Part shown: piece by piece, positions 1 through 7,645 of the stretch
How positions within the stretch are numbered: the stretch's first letter is position 1
Layout: every line of letters begins with the position of its first letter
Assembly: GCA_964444795.1 (NCBI GenBank)
Contig: CAYUIQ010000104.1
Location: 1 to 28,020, forward strand
DNA from: JABMRP01 sp964444795
GTDB lineage: Bacteria > Planctomycetota > Planctomycetia > Pirellulales > Thermoguttaceae
DNA length: 28,020 nucleotides
Direction of reading: 5' to 3'
Notes under the pieces: generated by a model
What the model was told of the DNA's origin: nothing
Databases searched by the model: none
Seen by the model: the letters and a program-made list of their open reading frames with translations, nothing else
Program-made: the position numbers and the translations under genes

Positions 1-755
1 GAATGTTGGTGGCCGCCGCCAATGAAGCACAGATCGCAGTTTCGCACGGTGATGTGATGGGTCCCTCCGCCACCGATCCCATGTGCCCCGCCGTAGGCCA
101 GATGTAAACCGTCGTAGATGACGTAGCTTCGGCCTCCCTGGTTGATGATATGGTGTTTCAAAGCACACTCGATATCGTCGAACCGTATCGCCGGGTTTTC
201 TATTGCGTACAGCAGCACCGTCTTCAACTGCCGATCGTAACAGAACTCATTCGGCTCATCGACATCGGTACGTTCCCACATCTTGATGCCGCAGTTCTGA
301 CCGTTGTTGAAGATGATGTTCCCCACGTCCACCGGAAGAGGACGGGTTTGCCAGAGATTCGCGCCGACCGGTTTCCAGTCGCCCGGGTCGTTCATCTCGA
401 CCGAACCGAGCAGCAGCGGTTTCGGCCCGTTGCCATACGACGTGTAGGTCACATGCCCCTGAGGACTACCGCTGCAAGGCACGATCTGCCCGCGCCATTG
501 GCCGCCGCACTGGAAGTGAATGATGTCGCCGGATTCAAACTGGAAGCCGTTGAGTTTCGCGATGGACTGCCAAGCGGCCGTCGGAGCCGTTCCGGAGTTG
601 TCATCATCTCCAGAATTGCTGACGTAGTATTCGGCGGCATTTGCCGACAGTACGCCCAGCAGCGACACGACGCAAAAGGTGAGCGGATTCACCGTCTTGA
701 TTTGCGCCGTCGGTCGGCACGTTGCCCGCGGAAACCGTCTTCTCGCCAATCGCAT
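1..755 (-). CDS. Secreted right-handed beta-helix protein, C-terminus cut by window edge
   Basis: Reading the minus strand from ATG at 755 gives an open frame of 251 codons that runs off the left edge. A GAGGA Shine-Dalgarno (761-765) lies five bases before the ATG and fixes the start. The N-terminus has an arginine-rich stretch, then a hydrophobic segment ending in LSANAAE, consistent with a signal peptide cleaved near residue 40. The mature part begins EYYVSNSGDDDN, the usual opening of exported parallel beta-helix proteins of the pectate-lyase-like type. Later stretches rich in Asn, Gly and His (for example GNIIFNNGQNCGIKMWE and THHITVRNCDLCFIGGG) resemble beta-helix coils with asparagine ladders. 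The expected role is binding or cleaving polysaccharide outside the cytoplasm. No catalytic residues can be assigned because the C-terminal part is missing. It lies 39 bases downstream of the tandem glycosidase gene and probably shares its transcript. Confidence 0.8.
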   Translation of the reverse strand, partial: MRLARRRFPRATCRPTAQIKTVNPLTFCVVSLLGVLSANAAEYYVSNSGDDDNSGTAPTAAWQSIAKLNGFQFESGDIIHFQCGGQWRGQIVPCSGSPQGHVTYTSYGNGPKPLLLGSVEMNDPGDWKPVGANLWQTRPLPVDVGNIIFNNGQNCGIKMWERTDVDEPNEFCYDRQLKTVLLYAIENPAIRFDDIECALKHHIINQGGRSYVIYDGLHLAYGGAHGIGGGGTHHITVRNCDLCFIGGGHQH

Positions 756-794
756 GTTGTTCCTCGATCTCAATAATGTGGTCGCGGTAGCGGG

Positions 795-2930
795 TTAGCG
801 CCGGTTGCGTTGAAATTGCTCGATGTATTGCCGCAATCGCTGGAATTCCTCGGCGTCGTACGGCTTTCCGTCGGCAGCGAAGACGTCGTGCTGCCAAACC
901 TTCGGCGGCGGGTCGCCCGGCTTTAGCTCCCACGGCAAGTAGGTCTGTGTCTTGCCCGCCACCAAACCCCAGTGATACCCACCGACGCGATGCCGAGCAA
1001 GAATCGGCAGGATCGACTCAAACGTGTTGCCGTGCTGACGCATCAACCATTCCGTGCAGAGGATCGGCCGATCGTACTGCCGGCAGATCCGGATCTTCTG
1101 CTGGAACTCCTTCGGCCGGTCGTAGCCGTGAAAGGTAATCACGTCGGACAATTGCATGTGTCGCCGCGACATGGGAAAGTCCAGTTCAACCCACGCGCCG
1201 ATGGTCAACGGCTGCGAGGGCTTGGCGTCTCGAGCCCACCCGAACACGGCTTCCGAGAGCGGCATGCTCGCCTCGCCCAATTTTGACTGTCCCGGCTCGT
1301 TGTAGAGGTCCCAAACGAGGACCCGTCGATCGTCGGCAAACCGGCCGATGATGTCTTGCACGTACCGCTTCAGCTCCGGCCACGCGGCCCGATCGGCCAC
1401 CCGTTTCAAGCCCGGGCTGGGTACCCAACCGCCGTTCGGCTTGCCCGGTCGCGGCTCGTCCTGCTTGCCGAGGTACGGCTCCTTGCCCGAGAAGGCGCAG
1501 TCGCAGAAGAAGACCGGCATCGTCGTAAGTCCATGCTCATCGGCAATGGCCAGAAACTGGTCCATCCGTTGCTTCAGCCCCTCGGGATCGTCCTTCCAGA
1601 CGATGTATTGCAGGAATACCCGAATGCTGTTGTAGCCGGCCTTCTTGGCCCAGGCGAGTTCCCGGTCAATCGTTTCGGGGTCGAACGTGTCGGCTTGCCA
1701 CATGTCGGTCGAGTTGATGGCCGTGCTGGGCAGGAAATTGCAGCCGGTGATTGGGCCGACTCGCTCGTACCACTGCCAGACCTTCTCTTCCGACCAACGC
1801 CGGTTGATCGGCCGCAGGCGGAAATCCTCGCGGAACTCCCGCAACAGCTCGGACTCTTTGGCGTCATACGGTTTGCCGTCGGTGTGCATCACGTCGTGCT
1901 GCCAGTGCTTGGGCATGGGGTCGCCCTTCTTCGAGCCCCAGGGCATGTAGGTCTGCGTCCGCCCGGCCACCAGCCCCCAGTGATAGCCGCCGATCTGGCC
2001 GTGGGCGAAAATTGGCAGGATCGTCTCGAAGGTGTTGCCCGACTGGCGGTGCAGCCATTCGGTACACAGCACGGGCCGGTTGTATTGGCGGCAGGTCCAA
2101 CTCTTTTTCACCATGCCCTCGGGCTTGTCGTAACCGTGAAACGAGACGACGTCGGACATGGCCATCAGTGCCTGAGACATCCGGCCGTCGAAGTCGGTCC
2201 AAGCGCCGATGGTCAGCGGTTGGACGGGCCCGGCTTCGCGTGCCCAGCCCAGTGAGGCTGCCGCCAGCGGCAGGCTCTTCTCGCCCATACGGCTGTTCCC
2301 CGGCTCGTTGTAGAGATCCCAAACGAGCACGCGGCGGTCCTTGCCGAACCGGCCCACAAGGTCCTTGATGTACGCCTGGAGATCGGGCCACGCCGCACGG
2401 TCGACCACCCGGCCGAAGCCCGGGCTGGGCACCCAACCGCTGTTATGCACGCCCGGCACCGGCGCATCCTGCTTGCCCAGGTACGGCTCGCGGCCGGCGA
2501 AGGCACAGTCGCAGAACGGAACCCACATGACGCGCATCCCGTGCTTATCGGCGATGGCCAGGAACCGGTCCATCCGCTGCTTGAGGCCCTCGGGATCGTC
2601 CTTCCAGACGAGGTACTGCACAAACACCCGCAGGCTGTTGTAGCCGGCCTTCTTGGCCCAGCCAAGTTCCTCGTCGATCGTCTTGGGGTCAAAAGTCTCC
2701 TTCTGCCACATCTGGGTCATGTTCACGGCCGTGCGCGGCAGATAGTTGCACCCGGCGATTGGCCCCACCTCGGCATACCAGGCCCAGGCCTTCTCCTGGG
2801 GCCAACGCGCCCGGCGGTACTCGTCGAGATGCGAAAAGTCGAAGGCGGCAAGTCCGGGCCGGGAATCGGTCAGGAAGAGACCGAGAAACAACACCAGGTA
2901 ACCAACTCGCATCACGGCAGCCAAGATCAT
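795..2930 (-). CDS. Exported tandem two-domain glycoside hydrolase (GH5/cellulase-like)
   Basis: This is a 711-residue protein. The ATG at 2930 is chosen because AAGGGG (2938-2943) sits seven bases upstream; the frame is open to 2984 but has no ribosome site there. The N-terminus (MILAAVMRVGYLVLFLGLFL) is a signal peptide. Two homologous halves follow, about residues 40-370 and 375-705. Each carries the glycosidase clan-A hallmarks: an acid/base Glu in WDLYNEP (about Glu209 and Glu545) and a likely nucleophile Glu in LCTEWL (about Glu291 and Glu627). Also shared are WKDDPEGLKQRMD, FCDCAF, EPYLGKQD, FHGYD and GGYHWGLVAG. Both halves keep both Glu residues, so both could be active. Clan-A retaining beta-glycosidases of this kind act on beta-linked glucans, mannans or xylans; the substrate cannot be read from sequence. 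An annotation as beta-xylanase or cellulase-family protein would be reasonable. The downstream beta-helix gene may act with it. Confidence 0.85.
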   Translation of the reverse strand: MILAAVMRVGYLVLFLGLFLTDSRPGLAAFDFSHLDEYRRARWPQEKAWAWYAEVGPIAGCNYLPRTAVNMTQMWQKETFDPKTIDEELGWAKKAGYNSLRVFVQYLVWKDDPEGLKQRMDRFLAIADKHGMRVMWVPFCDCAFAGREPYLGKQDAPVPGVHNSGWVPSPGFGRVVDRAAWPDLQAYIKDLVGRFGKDRRVLVWDLYNEPGNSRMGEKSLPLAAASLGWAREAGPVQPLTIGAWTDFDGRMSQALMAMSDVVSFHGYDKPEGMVKKSWTCRQYNRPVLCTEWLHRQSGNTFETILPIFAHGQIGGYHWGLVAGRTQTYMPWGSKKGDPMPKHWQHDVMHTDGKPYDAKESELLREFREDFRLRPINRRWSEEKVWQWYERVGPITGCNFLPSTAINSTDMWQADTFDPETIDRELAWAKKAGYNSIRVFLQYIVWKDDPEGLKQRMDQFLAIADEHGLTTMPVFFCDCAFSGKEPYLGKQDEPRPGKPNGGWVPSPGLKRVADRAAWPELKRYVQDIIGRFADDRRVLVWDLYNEPGQSKLGEASMPLSEAVFGWARDAKPSQPLTIGAWVELDFPMSRRHMQLSDVITFHGYDRPKEFQQKIRICRQYDRPILCTEWLMRQHGNTFESILPILARHRVGGYHWGLVAGKTQTYLPWELKPGDPPPKVWQHDVFAADGKPYDAEEFQRLRQYIEQFQRNRR

Positions 2931-2937
2931 GCAAACA

Positions 2938-2943
2938 CCCCTT
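2938..2943 (-). promoter_or_regulatory. Ribosome binding site that sets the tandem glycosidase start
   Basis: The reverse complement reads AAGGGG, seven bases before the ATG at 2930. The upstream ATG at 2984 in the same frame lacks such a site, so the shorter protein with a clean signal peptide is preferred. Confidence 0.6.
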
Positions 2944-2987
2944 CGTGAGCAGGAGATCGGGGACGGCATAGCCAGGTTCATCACGTC

Positions 2988-2993
2988 ATTCTA
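2988..2993 (-). promoter_or_regulatory. Possible -10 box for the tandem glycosidase gene
   Basis: The minus strand reads TAGAAT here, identical to the -10 box proposed for the 5575-6828 gene, with about 50 bases of leader to the ATG at 2930. No good -35 box lies 17 bases upstream. It stands back to back with the plus-strand TACAAT at 3035-3040, so the region may hold divergent promoters. Confidence 0.3.
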
Positions 2994-3031
2994 CATCCAG
3001 AGCGACCGTTCCACCACAGCGGAGCCGGATG

Positions 3032-3040
3032 TGGTACAAT
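3032..3040 (+). promoter_or_regulatory. Possible extended -10 promoter of the S4 gene
   Basis: The sequence TGG TACAAT matches an extended -10 element (TG, one base, then five of six of TATAAT). It lies about 95 bases before the S4-protein ATG at 3131. There is no convincing -35 box, as is common for extended -10 promoters. Related TGG-TAnnAT motifs lie about 100 bases before two other genes in the window. Confidence 0.35.
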
Positions 3041-3130
3041 GACCGCCGTGCGCCAGATCGCTGAAAACCACCTCCATGGGAGTATGCAGTGGATTTGGCG
3101 GCATCCCGACCAGGGTTTTCAGGTGCAGCG

Positions 3131-3364
3131 ATGAAACAAGGGGCAATTCCCGTTCCCGAAAGTGTGACCCTGCCGCTCAATCAGTTCTTGAAACTCAGCG
3201 GCATTGCCGACACGGGCGGGCAGGCGAAGCTGTTGATCCAGAGCGGTGAAATTCAGGTCAACGGTGAGGTGGAAACCAGAAGGCGCCGGAAGCTGGTCGT
3301 CGGCGACGTTGTTGAGTTCGGCGGGACATCGTACTCGCCTGATGAGTTTCTTTCGGGTAGCTGA
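3131..3364 (+). CDS. Small S4-domain RNA-binding protein (YbcJ/YaaA type)
   Basis: This is a 77-residue cytoplasmic protein made almost entirely of one S4 RNA-binding fold. Recognisable S4 features are LNQFLKLSGIADTGGQAK (the helix pair), LIQSGEIQVNGEVETRRRRK (the strand-turn with VNG and a basic run) and VVGDVVEF (the last strand). It matches the stand-alone S4 family of YbcJ in E. coli and YaaA in Firmicutes, which bind structured RNA and have been linked to ribosome function; the precise role is unsettled. A GTG at 3089 could extend it by 14 residues, but the ATG at 3131 has AGG seven bases upstream and begins just before the conserved part, so it is preferred. The gene converges with the SEC-C gene, with only 27 bases between the stops and no clear hairpin terminator. 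Confidence 0.85.
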   Translation: MKQGAIPVPESVTLPLNQFLKLSGIADTGGQAKLLIQSGEIQVNGEVETRRRRKLVVGDVVEFGGTSYSPDEFLSGS

Positions 3365-3391
3365 GAAACTGAGCGGCAAGAAGCAACGACT

Positions 3392-5101
3392 TCAGTAATC
3401 CCGCCTCCCGCTTCCCTGTTTGCCTCTCCAAAACGGACAGAACGGGCAATCCCCGCCGTCCGGGAAATCTTCGCCTTCCTCATGCGGGCAGCCCATGTTT
3501 CTATCGGAGGCCACGACCGACTGGACCTGGTGCTTGACAAAGAAGTCCTTGATCCCCTGTTGAACCTTGGGGCTCTCCTGGACATCCGTTCCGACCCATC
3601 GCTCCAAGATTGGCTCGGCGTCCTTGTCCACAATGGCTGCCGCAACGATCTTGGTCGTCTTCTTATCGTCCGGTCCGTAAAGGGCCACCGTGCCGATAGG
3701 ATACTTCGGAGGCGTCGTCTGCTGTTGCCTCTGCTTCTTCAGGCAGCACTTCTTGAACTTCTTTCCGCTGCCACACGGACAGGGATCATTCCGTCTCGTT
3801 CGTTCCCGCTCGTCCGTGAACGGCAAGAGAGGGGTGATCTCTGACGCGGGCGACAAGAGGTCTTCGTCGTCGTCATCGAATTCCTCTTCGGACTCCTCGT
3901 CCCAGTCCTCTTCCTCCCACTCCTCTTCGTCCTCGTCATATTCCTCTTCGTCGTCAACGATGAAGTGGTCCCTGATTCGTCCCGGCTCGTAATCCCGCCA
4001 GCCCCAGTTTGTATCGACAGCGTTCTTGTGCCACGCATCATAATCCGGGAAAGAGCGTCCCATGATCGTGCAGGCGGCAACCAAGCGGTATCGTAGATCC
4101 CATTCATCCGGGAGTAGTTCATCCTCCTCCCCGACAACGAGTTTCCGCACGGGATCAATTGCCTCATCCGCAAAATGCGACAGCAAGGCGTGGCCGAGAG
4201 ACAGCCGCATGTCGGGATCTTCTTCGACGGCAAGGAACTCAAGGCACTTTTCCACGGACAAGTCCGTGTGAATATGTTCGAGTACGTTGGTGGCGGACCC
4301 CCGAAACTCCTCATCGGCTCCCGGCCACTGCTCGGCGATGCCCCGCACAACCTTGTCCCCGCCGATCTGACTCAATGCCGTGATGCAGGAATCGGTCACA
4401 CCGATGTCATCCTCATGCAGCCGCTCCACCAGCACCGGTATGGCTTTCTCCAGCCGCATCGCACCGGCAAGCTCCACGACGATAGACTCCAGCCATTCCA
4501 TAAGGGCTTTGTCGGTGCCTCTGTAGTTCCGGTGCAGCAGCCGGAGAATGAAATCGGCCCTGCTTTCCCCGTGGCGGGCGAGCAGCTCAACGACGTGGCG
4601 TAGCTCCTGAAGCTCACGGCGCGTAGATTCGCCTCGCTCCATCGTTACACGCCCCAGGGTTTCCAACTCTGCCCAGCCCTCTTCCCATTCTTGGAACTCC
4701 ATGCCCAGCCGTTCAACCAGGCCCTCCTTCAACTCGTCGGGAAAGTCAGGAGAGCTGAGGATATCATCCGCTGATTCGGCAAGTTGCTCAAGATCGGCCT
4801 TGGCCAAGATCAGTCCGATGGCGAAGCCATAGTTGTCTTCCACGACGTTCTCCCAATCCAACCCGCTGGAGAGTTCGTCGAGCAGCCACTTCATGGTGGC
4901 TTTCGTTTGGGGAAGGCGCTGCGCATCCCGCAGGATGCGGAACGCTGTGTTCGTTCCGTACGTCTCCACGGCCTGGATGACAAGCGGCATGACCGACTCG
5001 TCCTGGCTGTAGGCGTCGGCGAAGTAGGATACCGCCGTGAGCCGGACCTCCTCCTCGGGATGAAGGATCGCTTCTTTGATCTTGGATTCGGGTAATCGCA
5101 T
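3392..5101 (-). CDS. HEAT-repeat protein with acidic linker, SEC-C zinc motif and Cys-rich tail
   Basis: The protein has 569 residues from ATG at 5101; the frame continues to a TTG at 5125, but AGGA stands nine bases before the ATG. Residues 1 to about 370 are helical, with HEAT/armadillo-like repeats (for example AIPVLVERLHEDDIGVTD and CITALSQIGGDKVVRGIAEQ). Residues about 385-425 are almost pure Asp and Glu. A SEC-C motif follows near residue 435 (RNDPCPCGSGKKFKKCC); in SecA and many stand-alone proteins this motif binds zinc and mediates protein contacts. The last 100 residues form a separate domain with paired Cys/His (CPHEEGEDFPDGGDCPFCPFW), probably a second metal site. There is no signal peptide, so it is likely cytoplasmic. 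The function is unknown; a protein-binding or chaperone-like scaffold is a guess from the domains. The neighbours do not clarify its role. Confidence 0.85.
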   Translation of the reverse strand: MRLPESKIKEAILHPEEEVRLTAVSYFADAYSQDESVMPLVIQAVETYGTNTAFRILRDAQRLPQTKATMKWLLDELSSGLDWENVVEDNYGFAIGLILAKADLEQLAESADDILSSPDFPDELKEGLVERLGMEFQEWEEGWAELETLGRVTMERGESTRRELQELRHVVELLARHGESRADFILRLLHRNYRGTDKALMEWLESIVVELAGAMRLEKAIPVLVERLHEDDIGVTDSCITALSQIGGDKVVRGIAEQWPGADEEFRGSATNVLEHIHTDLSVEKCLEFLAVEEDPDMRLSLGHALLSHFADEAIDPVRKLVVGEEDELLPDEWDLRYRLVAACTIMGRSFPDYDAWHKNAVDTNWGWRDYEPGRIRDHFIVDDEEEYDEDEEEWEEEDWDEESEEEFDDDDEDLLSPASEITPLLPFTDERERTRRNDPCPCGSGKKFKKCCLKKQRQQQTTPPKYPIGTVALYGPDDKKTTKIVAAAIVDKDAEPILERWVGTDVQESPKVQQGIKDFFVKHQVQSVVASDRNMGCPHEEGEDFPDGGDCPFCPFWRGKQGSGRRDY

Positions 5102-5121
5102 TCTTCTGCTTCCTTTCACCG

Positions 5122-5370
5122 TCAATTCCGGAACCAGTAGCAGTCATCCGCTACCAACGGCCGATTCGCTTCGCCGTTGCCGACTTCCAACTCTCCCCGC
5201 GACAGGGTCACAACACGCCTCTGGTATCGAGCCTCACAGAGAATGCCGTGCCTCACGCTAACGTGATCCCCGACAACGAATTCCGGCGGGGCCGGTGGCT
5301 TCCGTTTCTCCCTTGACAGGCCTTGCTCCCGAGGGGCTGTTATGCTGTCATTGTGGGCACGGCCGGGCAT
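5122..5370 (-). CDS. Doubtful small ORF upstream of the SEC-C gene
   Basis: This open frame codes for 82 residues from ATG at 5370 (95 residues if a GTG at 5409 is used). Its stop lies 20 bases upstream of the SEC-C ATG, so it could be its operon partner. The middle reads KPPAPPEFVVGDHVSVRHG, which resembles the small SH3-like or KOW-like basic proteins (PPEFxVGDxVxV) often seen in planctomycetes; from memory these continue with a DPDFPDIPLGGW-like segment, which is absent here. The remainder (CEARYQRRVVTLSRGELEVG) is not recognised. No good ribosome site precedes either start. It may be a real small protein, a truncated one, or chance. Confidence 0.35.
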   Translation of the reverse strand: MPGRAHNDSITAPREQGLSREKRKPPAPPEFVVGDHVSVRHGILCEARYQRRVVTLSRGELEVGNGEANRPLVADDCYWFRN

Positions 5371-5574
5371 CTTGGCAAGGTGGCCGGGACCGATATTGTG
5401 GTGGATCACGGCCCATCGCCAAGGGGGTTCCGATATGGGAAGAAGGGAGAAGAAAAACAGGCGACGATGAACTATACACTCGGCGGCGCGGCGATCGCCG
5501 ACGATGCGGCGAAACAGGCCAACAGGCTGAACAAGCCGGCGGACAATCCAAATCGCACCACACGCATCATCACA

Positions 5575-6828
5575 TTACTCCTGATCGCTCGGAGCTTTGT
5601 AGACCATGACGACCGGCGGGTTGTTGTACCTTCCCTGTTGGCGATCCGCCTCCTGCGCCGTCAGGTAGATCCGGCCCGTGGACGCGTCGAACGCTCCACC
5701 GCCAAGCCTGTGCGTTGAGCCCTCGAAGGGGGTTCGGAAGATCCCGTACTCATAGGGCCGCACGTCATGCGGCTTGATCTCGCCAGCCCGGACTCCCGCA
5801 AGATCGTTGACATCCCAAAACCAATAGTAGTGGTAGTTGTCCTTGACCGCGAAGGAACTGTACCCACCGGTTCTCCTGCCGTTGTCCTGGACAATCTTGT
5901 AGCCGACCCCGCTCTCGTTGCCGCCGGAATGGCCGAACGTGGCATAGGTGCGCGTTCCCGGAACAATGATCCCGTAGACGGCTCGTGAGAGATGATTCCA
6001 GAGGTCATTTTGACGCGACTTGTTGGAAAGATCATCGTGCAGCCGACCGGCGAGGCTGAAATCGAGCAGCTTGGTGGTGGCAACGGGAGTCGGCACGGAC
6101 TTCTTGCCGACGACGTCCCGCGGGTTGAAGGCGAACGCCGAGGGTCCGACGGAAGTGCGGGAGATGATCGGGATGCCGCTGGAATTGCCCGTCAGGAAGT
6201 CGCCGCCGAGGAGCGACCGCCACGGGCCGGGGATCGGGGACATCCAGCCGGCCGTGTGTCCAGGCCGGCCTTGCACCTCGAAATACCCGTCGACGTCGGA
6301 CTCCGCCAGATCATTGGCGTCGCGAACCGCCAGCATCGACAGCGTGTTGTCGCCCGGGGCATCGTAATACTCATAGGCGTTGACGAGAAGTTCGGGGCCC
6401 TCGGGGCCGGAAACATATAACATACCGCCGATGCGATTATTGCCCTGGGAGTTTCCTCCCGAGGCGCGATGGAGGATCGTGACGAAAGGCTGAATGGGAT
6501 CGCCGGCCATGTTCAACTCGGCAAGGACCGTGCTGTCGACCAGTTCGGGGATCGGGAATTCGGCAATCGCCTGCTGATGGGCGTGTCCCACGATGAACAG
6601 CGACTTCCTGTCGGGATTCAGCGCGATCGGACCCTCCGAATAGTTGAGATCCGACTCGCCGTACTTTCGCGACGGCAATCGGAATGCCCCCACATACTGA
6701 AAGTCCTTTATGCTCAGAAGCGGAAGCTCTTGCGGCGGCGCCGCGACCGTATCCTCAGCCGTCGCCATCCCCGTTCCCCAGACGATAACAAGCAGCGCGG
6801 CAAGACCGCGTTCCACGTGAAAACACAT
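5575..6828 (-). CDS. Exported protein of unknown function, about 417 residues
   Basis: The start is ATG at 6828, fixed by GGAGGAAGGG (6831-6840) two bases upstream of it, the strongest ribosome site in the window. The frame is open further upstream without such a site. The N-terminus (LAALLVIVWGTGMATAEDT) is a signal peptide cleaved near residue 25. The mature protein opens with FQYVGAFRLPSRKYGESDLNYSEGPIALNPD and contains many short Gly/Asp-flanked beta-strand stretches (SLFIVGHAHQQAIAEFPIP, RIGGMLYVSGPEGPELLVNA, GRIYLTAQEADRQ). This pattern is compatible with a beta-propeller, and the GGGAFDASTGRIYLTAQ segment looks like a propeller blade. I do not recognise a catalytic motif or named family. 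It stands alone between the doubtful small ORF and the sulfatase remnant, with its own good promoter, so it is probably a monocistronic periplasmic or surface protein. Confidence 0.75.
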   Translation of the reverse strand: MCFHVERGLAALLVIVWGTGMATAEDTVAAPPQELPLLSIKDFQYVGAFRLPSRKYGESDLNYSEGPIALNPDRKSLFIVGHAHQQAIAEFPIPELVDSTVLAELNMAGDPIQPFVTILHRASGGNSQGNNRIGGMLYVSGPEGPELLVNAYEYYDAPGDNTLSMLAVRDANDLAESDVDGYFEVQGRPGHTAGWMSPIPGPWRSLLGGDFLTGNSSGIPIISRTSVGPSAFAFNPRDVVGKKSVPTPVATTKLLDFSLAGRLHDDLSNKSRQNDLWNHLSRAVYGIIVPGTRTYATFGHSGGNESGVGYKIVQDNGRRTGGYSSFAVKDNYHYYWFWDVNDLAGVRAGEIKPHDVRPYEYGIFRTPFEGSTHRLGGGAFDASTGRIYLTAQEADRQQGRYNNPPVVMVYKAPSDQE

Positions 6829-6830
6829 GT

Positions 6831-6840
6831 CCCTTCCTCC
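6831..6840 (-). promoter_or_regulatory. Strong ribosome binding site for the 5575-6828 gene
   Basis: The minus strand reads GGAGGAAGGG directly before AC and the ATG at 6828. GGAGG lies seven bases from the start. It decides between this ATG and a start further upstream in the same frame. Confidence 0.7.
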
Positions 6841-6892
6841 CAAGCTGGAGTCGAAATTGGAGAGAACTGGCCCCACCGCTGAGTCTCGCGCT

Positions 6893-6921
6893 ATTCTATC
6901 TGGCGGTCACAGCGGGTTCAA
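6893..6921 (-). promoter_or_regulatory. Sigma-70-type promoter of the 5575-6828 gene
   Basis: On the minus strand TTGAAC (6916-6921) and TAGAAT (6893-6898) are separated by 17 bases. Each differs from the housekeeping consensus at one or two positions. Transcription would start near 6886, giving a leader of about 58 bases to the ATG at 6828. This is the best-matching promoter in the window, although planctomycete promoters are poorly characterised. Confidence 0.55.
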
Positions 6922-7011
6922 GCGAGCGGCCCCGCTGCCGTCGCCGGCGGTGAGGAACCGGTCGCGTACGACGCGTTTCATGGCGTGCTGCTTCGGAACC
7001 CCGAAAGCCGT

Positions 7012-7302
7012 CTACTTGACATAGCCGGTCTTCAACCGAGGATAGCTCCAACTCGGCTCTTCCGGCGGATAGGTACGACAGACGCTCCGCACGGTCTTCA
7101 GCCGCCCCTCGATTCGCTGAATCACGTTCGGATGTTCCTCGGCGATGTTGTCGGTTTCGCCAATGTCTTGCGCAAGGTCATAGAGTTCCCACCGTGTACG
7201 CGGCTTGTGCCGAATCGCCTTCCACTTGCCCCATCGGATCGCCTGCGACCATGGTGGAGTGCCACCTCGTCCCTGCGGGATCTTCTCCCAATAGAGAAGG
7301 CA
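7012..7302 (-). pseudogene. C-terminal remnant of an arylsulfatase-family gene
   Basis: The last 93 or so codons of this frame match the end of type I formylglycine-dependent sulfatases: LLYWE, then QAIRWGKWKAIRH, ELYDLAQDIGETDNIAEEHP and a short C-terminal tail ending at TAG (7012-7014). In intact sulfatases, YWE is preceded by some 350-400 residues including the CxPSR/CxxSR active-site signature near the N-terminus. Here the reading frame upstream of YWE (7303-7476) has no sulfatase likeness, and no signature is found on either strand nearby. The gene has therefore lost its 5' four fifths and cannot make an active enzyme. Planctomycetes usually carry many sulfatases, so loss of one copy is plausible. 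It points away from the Gfo/Idh/MocA gene. Confidence 0.75.
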
Positions 7303-7415
7303 TGTCAGGGGTACGCGGAAATGCTTCACCGGGATTCTCCTTGATGATAGGCCGAGACGTTTGTGGCAGCGGCGTGGAGAACGAACGAGCAAAGCTGAAT
7401 CGAGTGCGCCGCTCG

Positions 7416-7427
7416 CATTGTACAATG
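7416..7427. promoter_or_regulatory. Perfect 12-bp palindrome, possible operator or bidirectional -10
   Basis: CATTGTACAATG is its own reverse complement and contains TACAAT on both strands. It could be a dimeric regulator site or a pair of overlapping -10 boxes. Flanking bases do not extend the symmetry. A 12-bp palindrome may also occur by chance. Confidence 0.2.
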
Positions 7428-7519
7428 GCCATCGACCATGTTTCATACGCAGAGTCGATCGGGCGTTGCCATACACCCGATCCCAGCGAGCGTGATGTAT
7501 GAGATTAAGGAGAACCGTG

Positions 7520-7645
7520 ATGGGAACCGCCTCGATTATTCTGGCAACGTCCCGAAGCGTGGGCTACGTTACCTCGTTGGCTGCGGCGATGGTTCGAGAC
7601 CGGTCATGGGCCCCTGTCGCGGCCGGCCTTCTCTTTGTGGTATGA
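7520..7645 (+). CDS. Possible 41-residue hydrophobic peptide
   Basis: A short frame starts at ATG 7520 with AAGGAG seven bases upstream, and ends at TGA 7643-7645. The peptide is mainly hydrophobic (MGTASIILATSRSVGYVTSL and then AAGLLFVV at the end), so it could be a small membrane peptide. Its stop overlaps the proposed -10 box of the oxidoreductase gene. No family is recognised; only the well-placed ribosome site supports it. It may be the head of a decayed gene or chance. Confidence 0.2.
   Translation: MGTASIILATSRSVGYVTSLAAAMVRDRSWAPVAAGLLFVV

Noticed and set aside
150..776. Plus-strand frame of 208 codons at the left end
   Set aside because: The minus strand carries a signal peptide, a good ribosome site and beta-helix-like repeats in the same interval, so this frame is a shadow.
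1356..2255. Plus-strand frame of 299 codons inside the tandem glycosidase gene
   Set aside because: It is antisense to the clear two-domain glycosidase and has no ribosome site or family likeness.
3690..3992. Plus-strand frame with a striking poly-serine tract
   Set aside because: The tract is the reverse complement of the Asp/Glu-rich linker of the SEC-C protein (GAG/GAA codons read as CTC/TTC in a shifted frame). It is not a separate gene.
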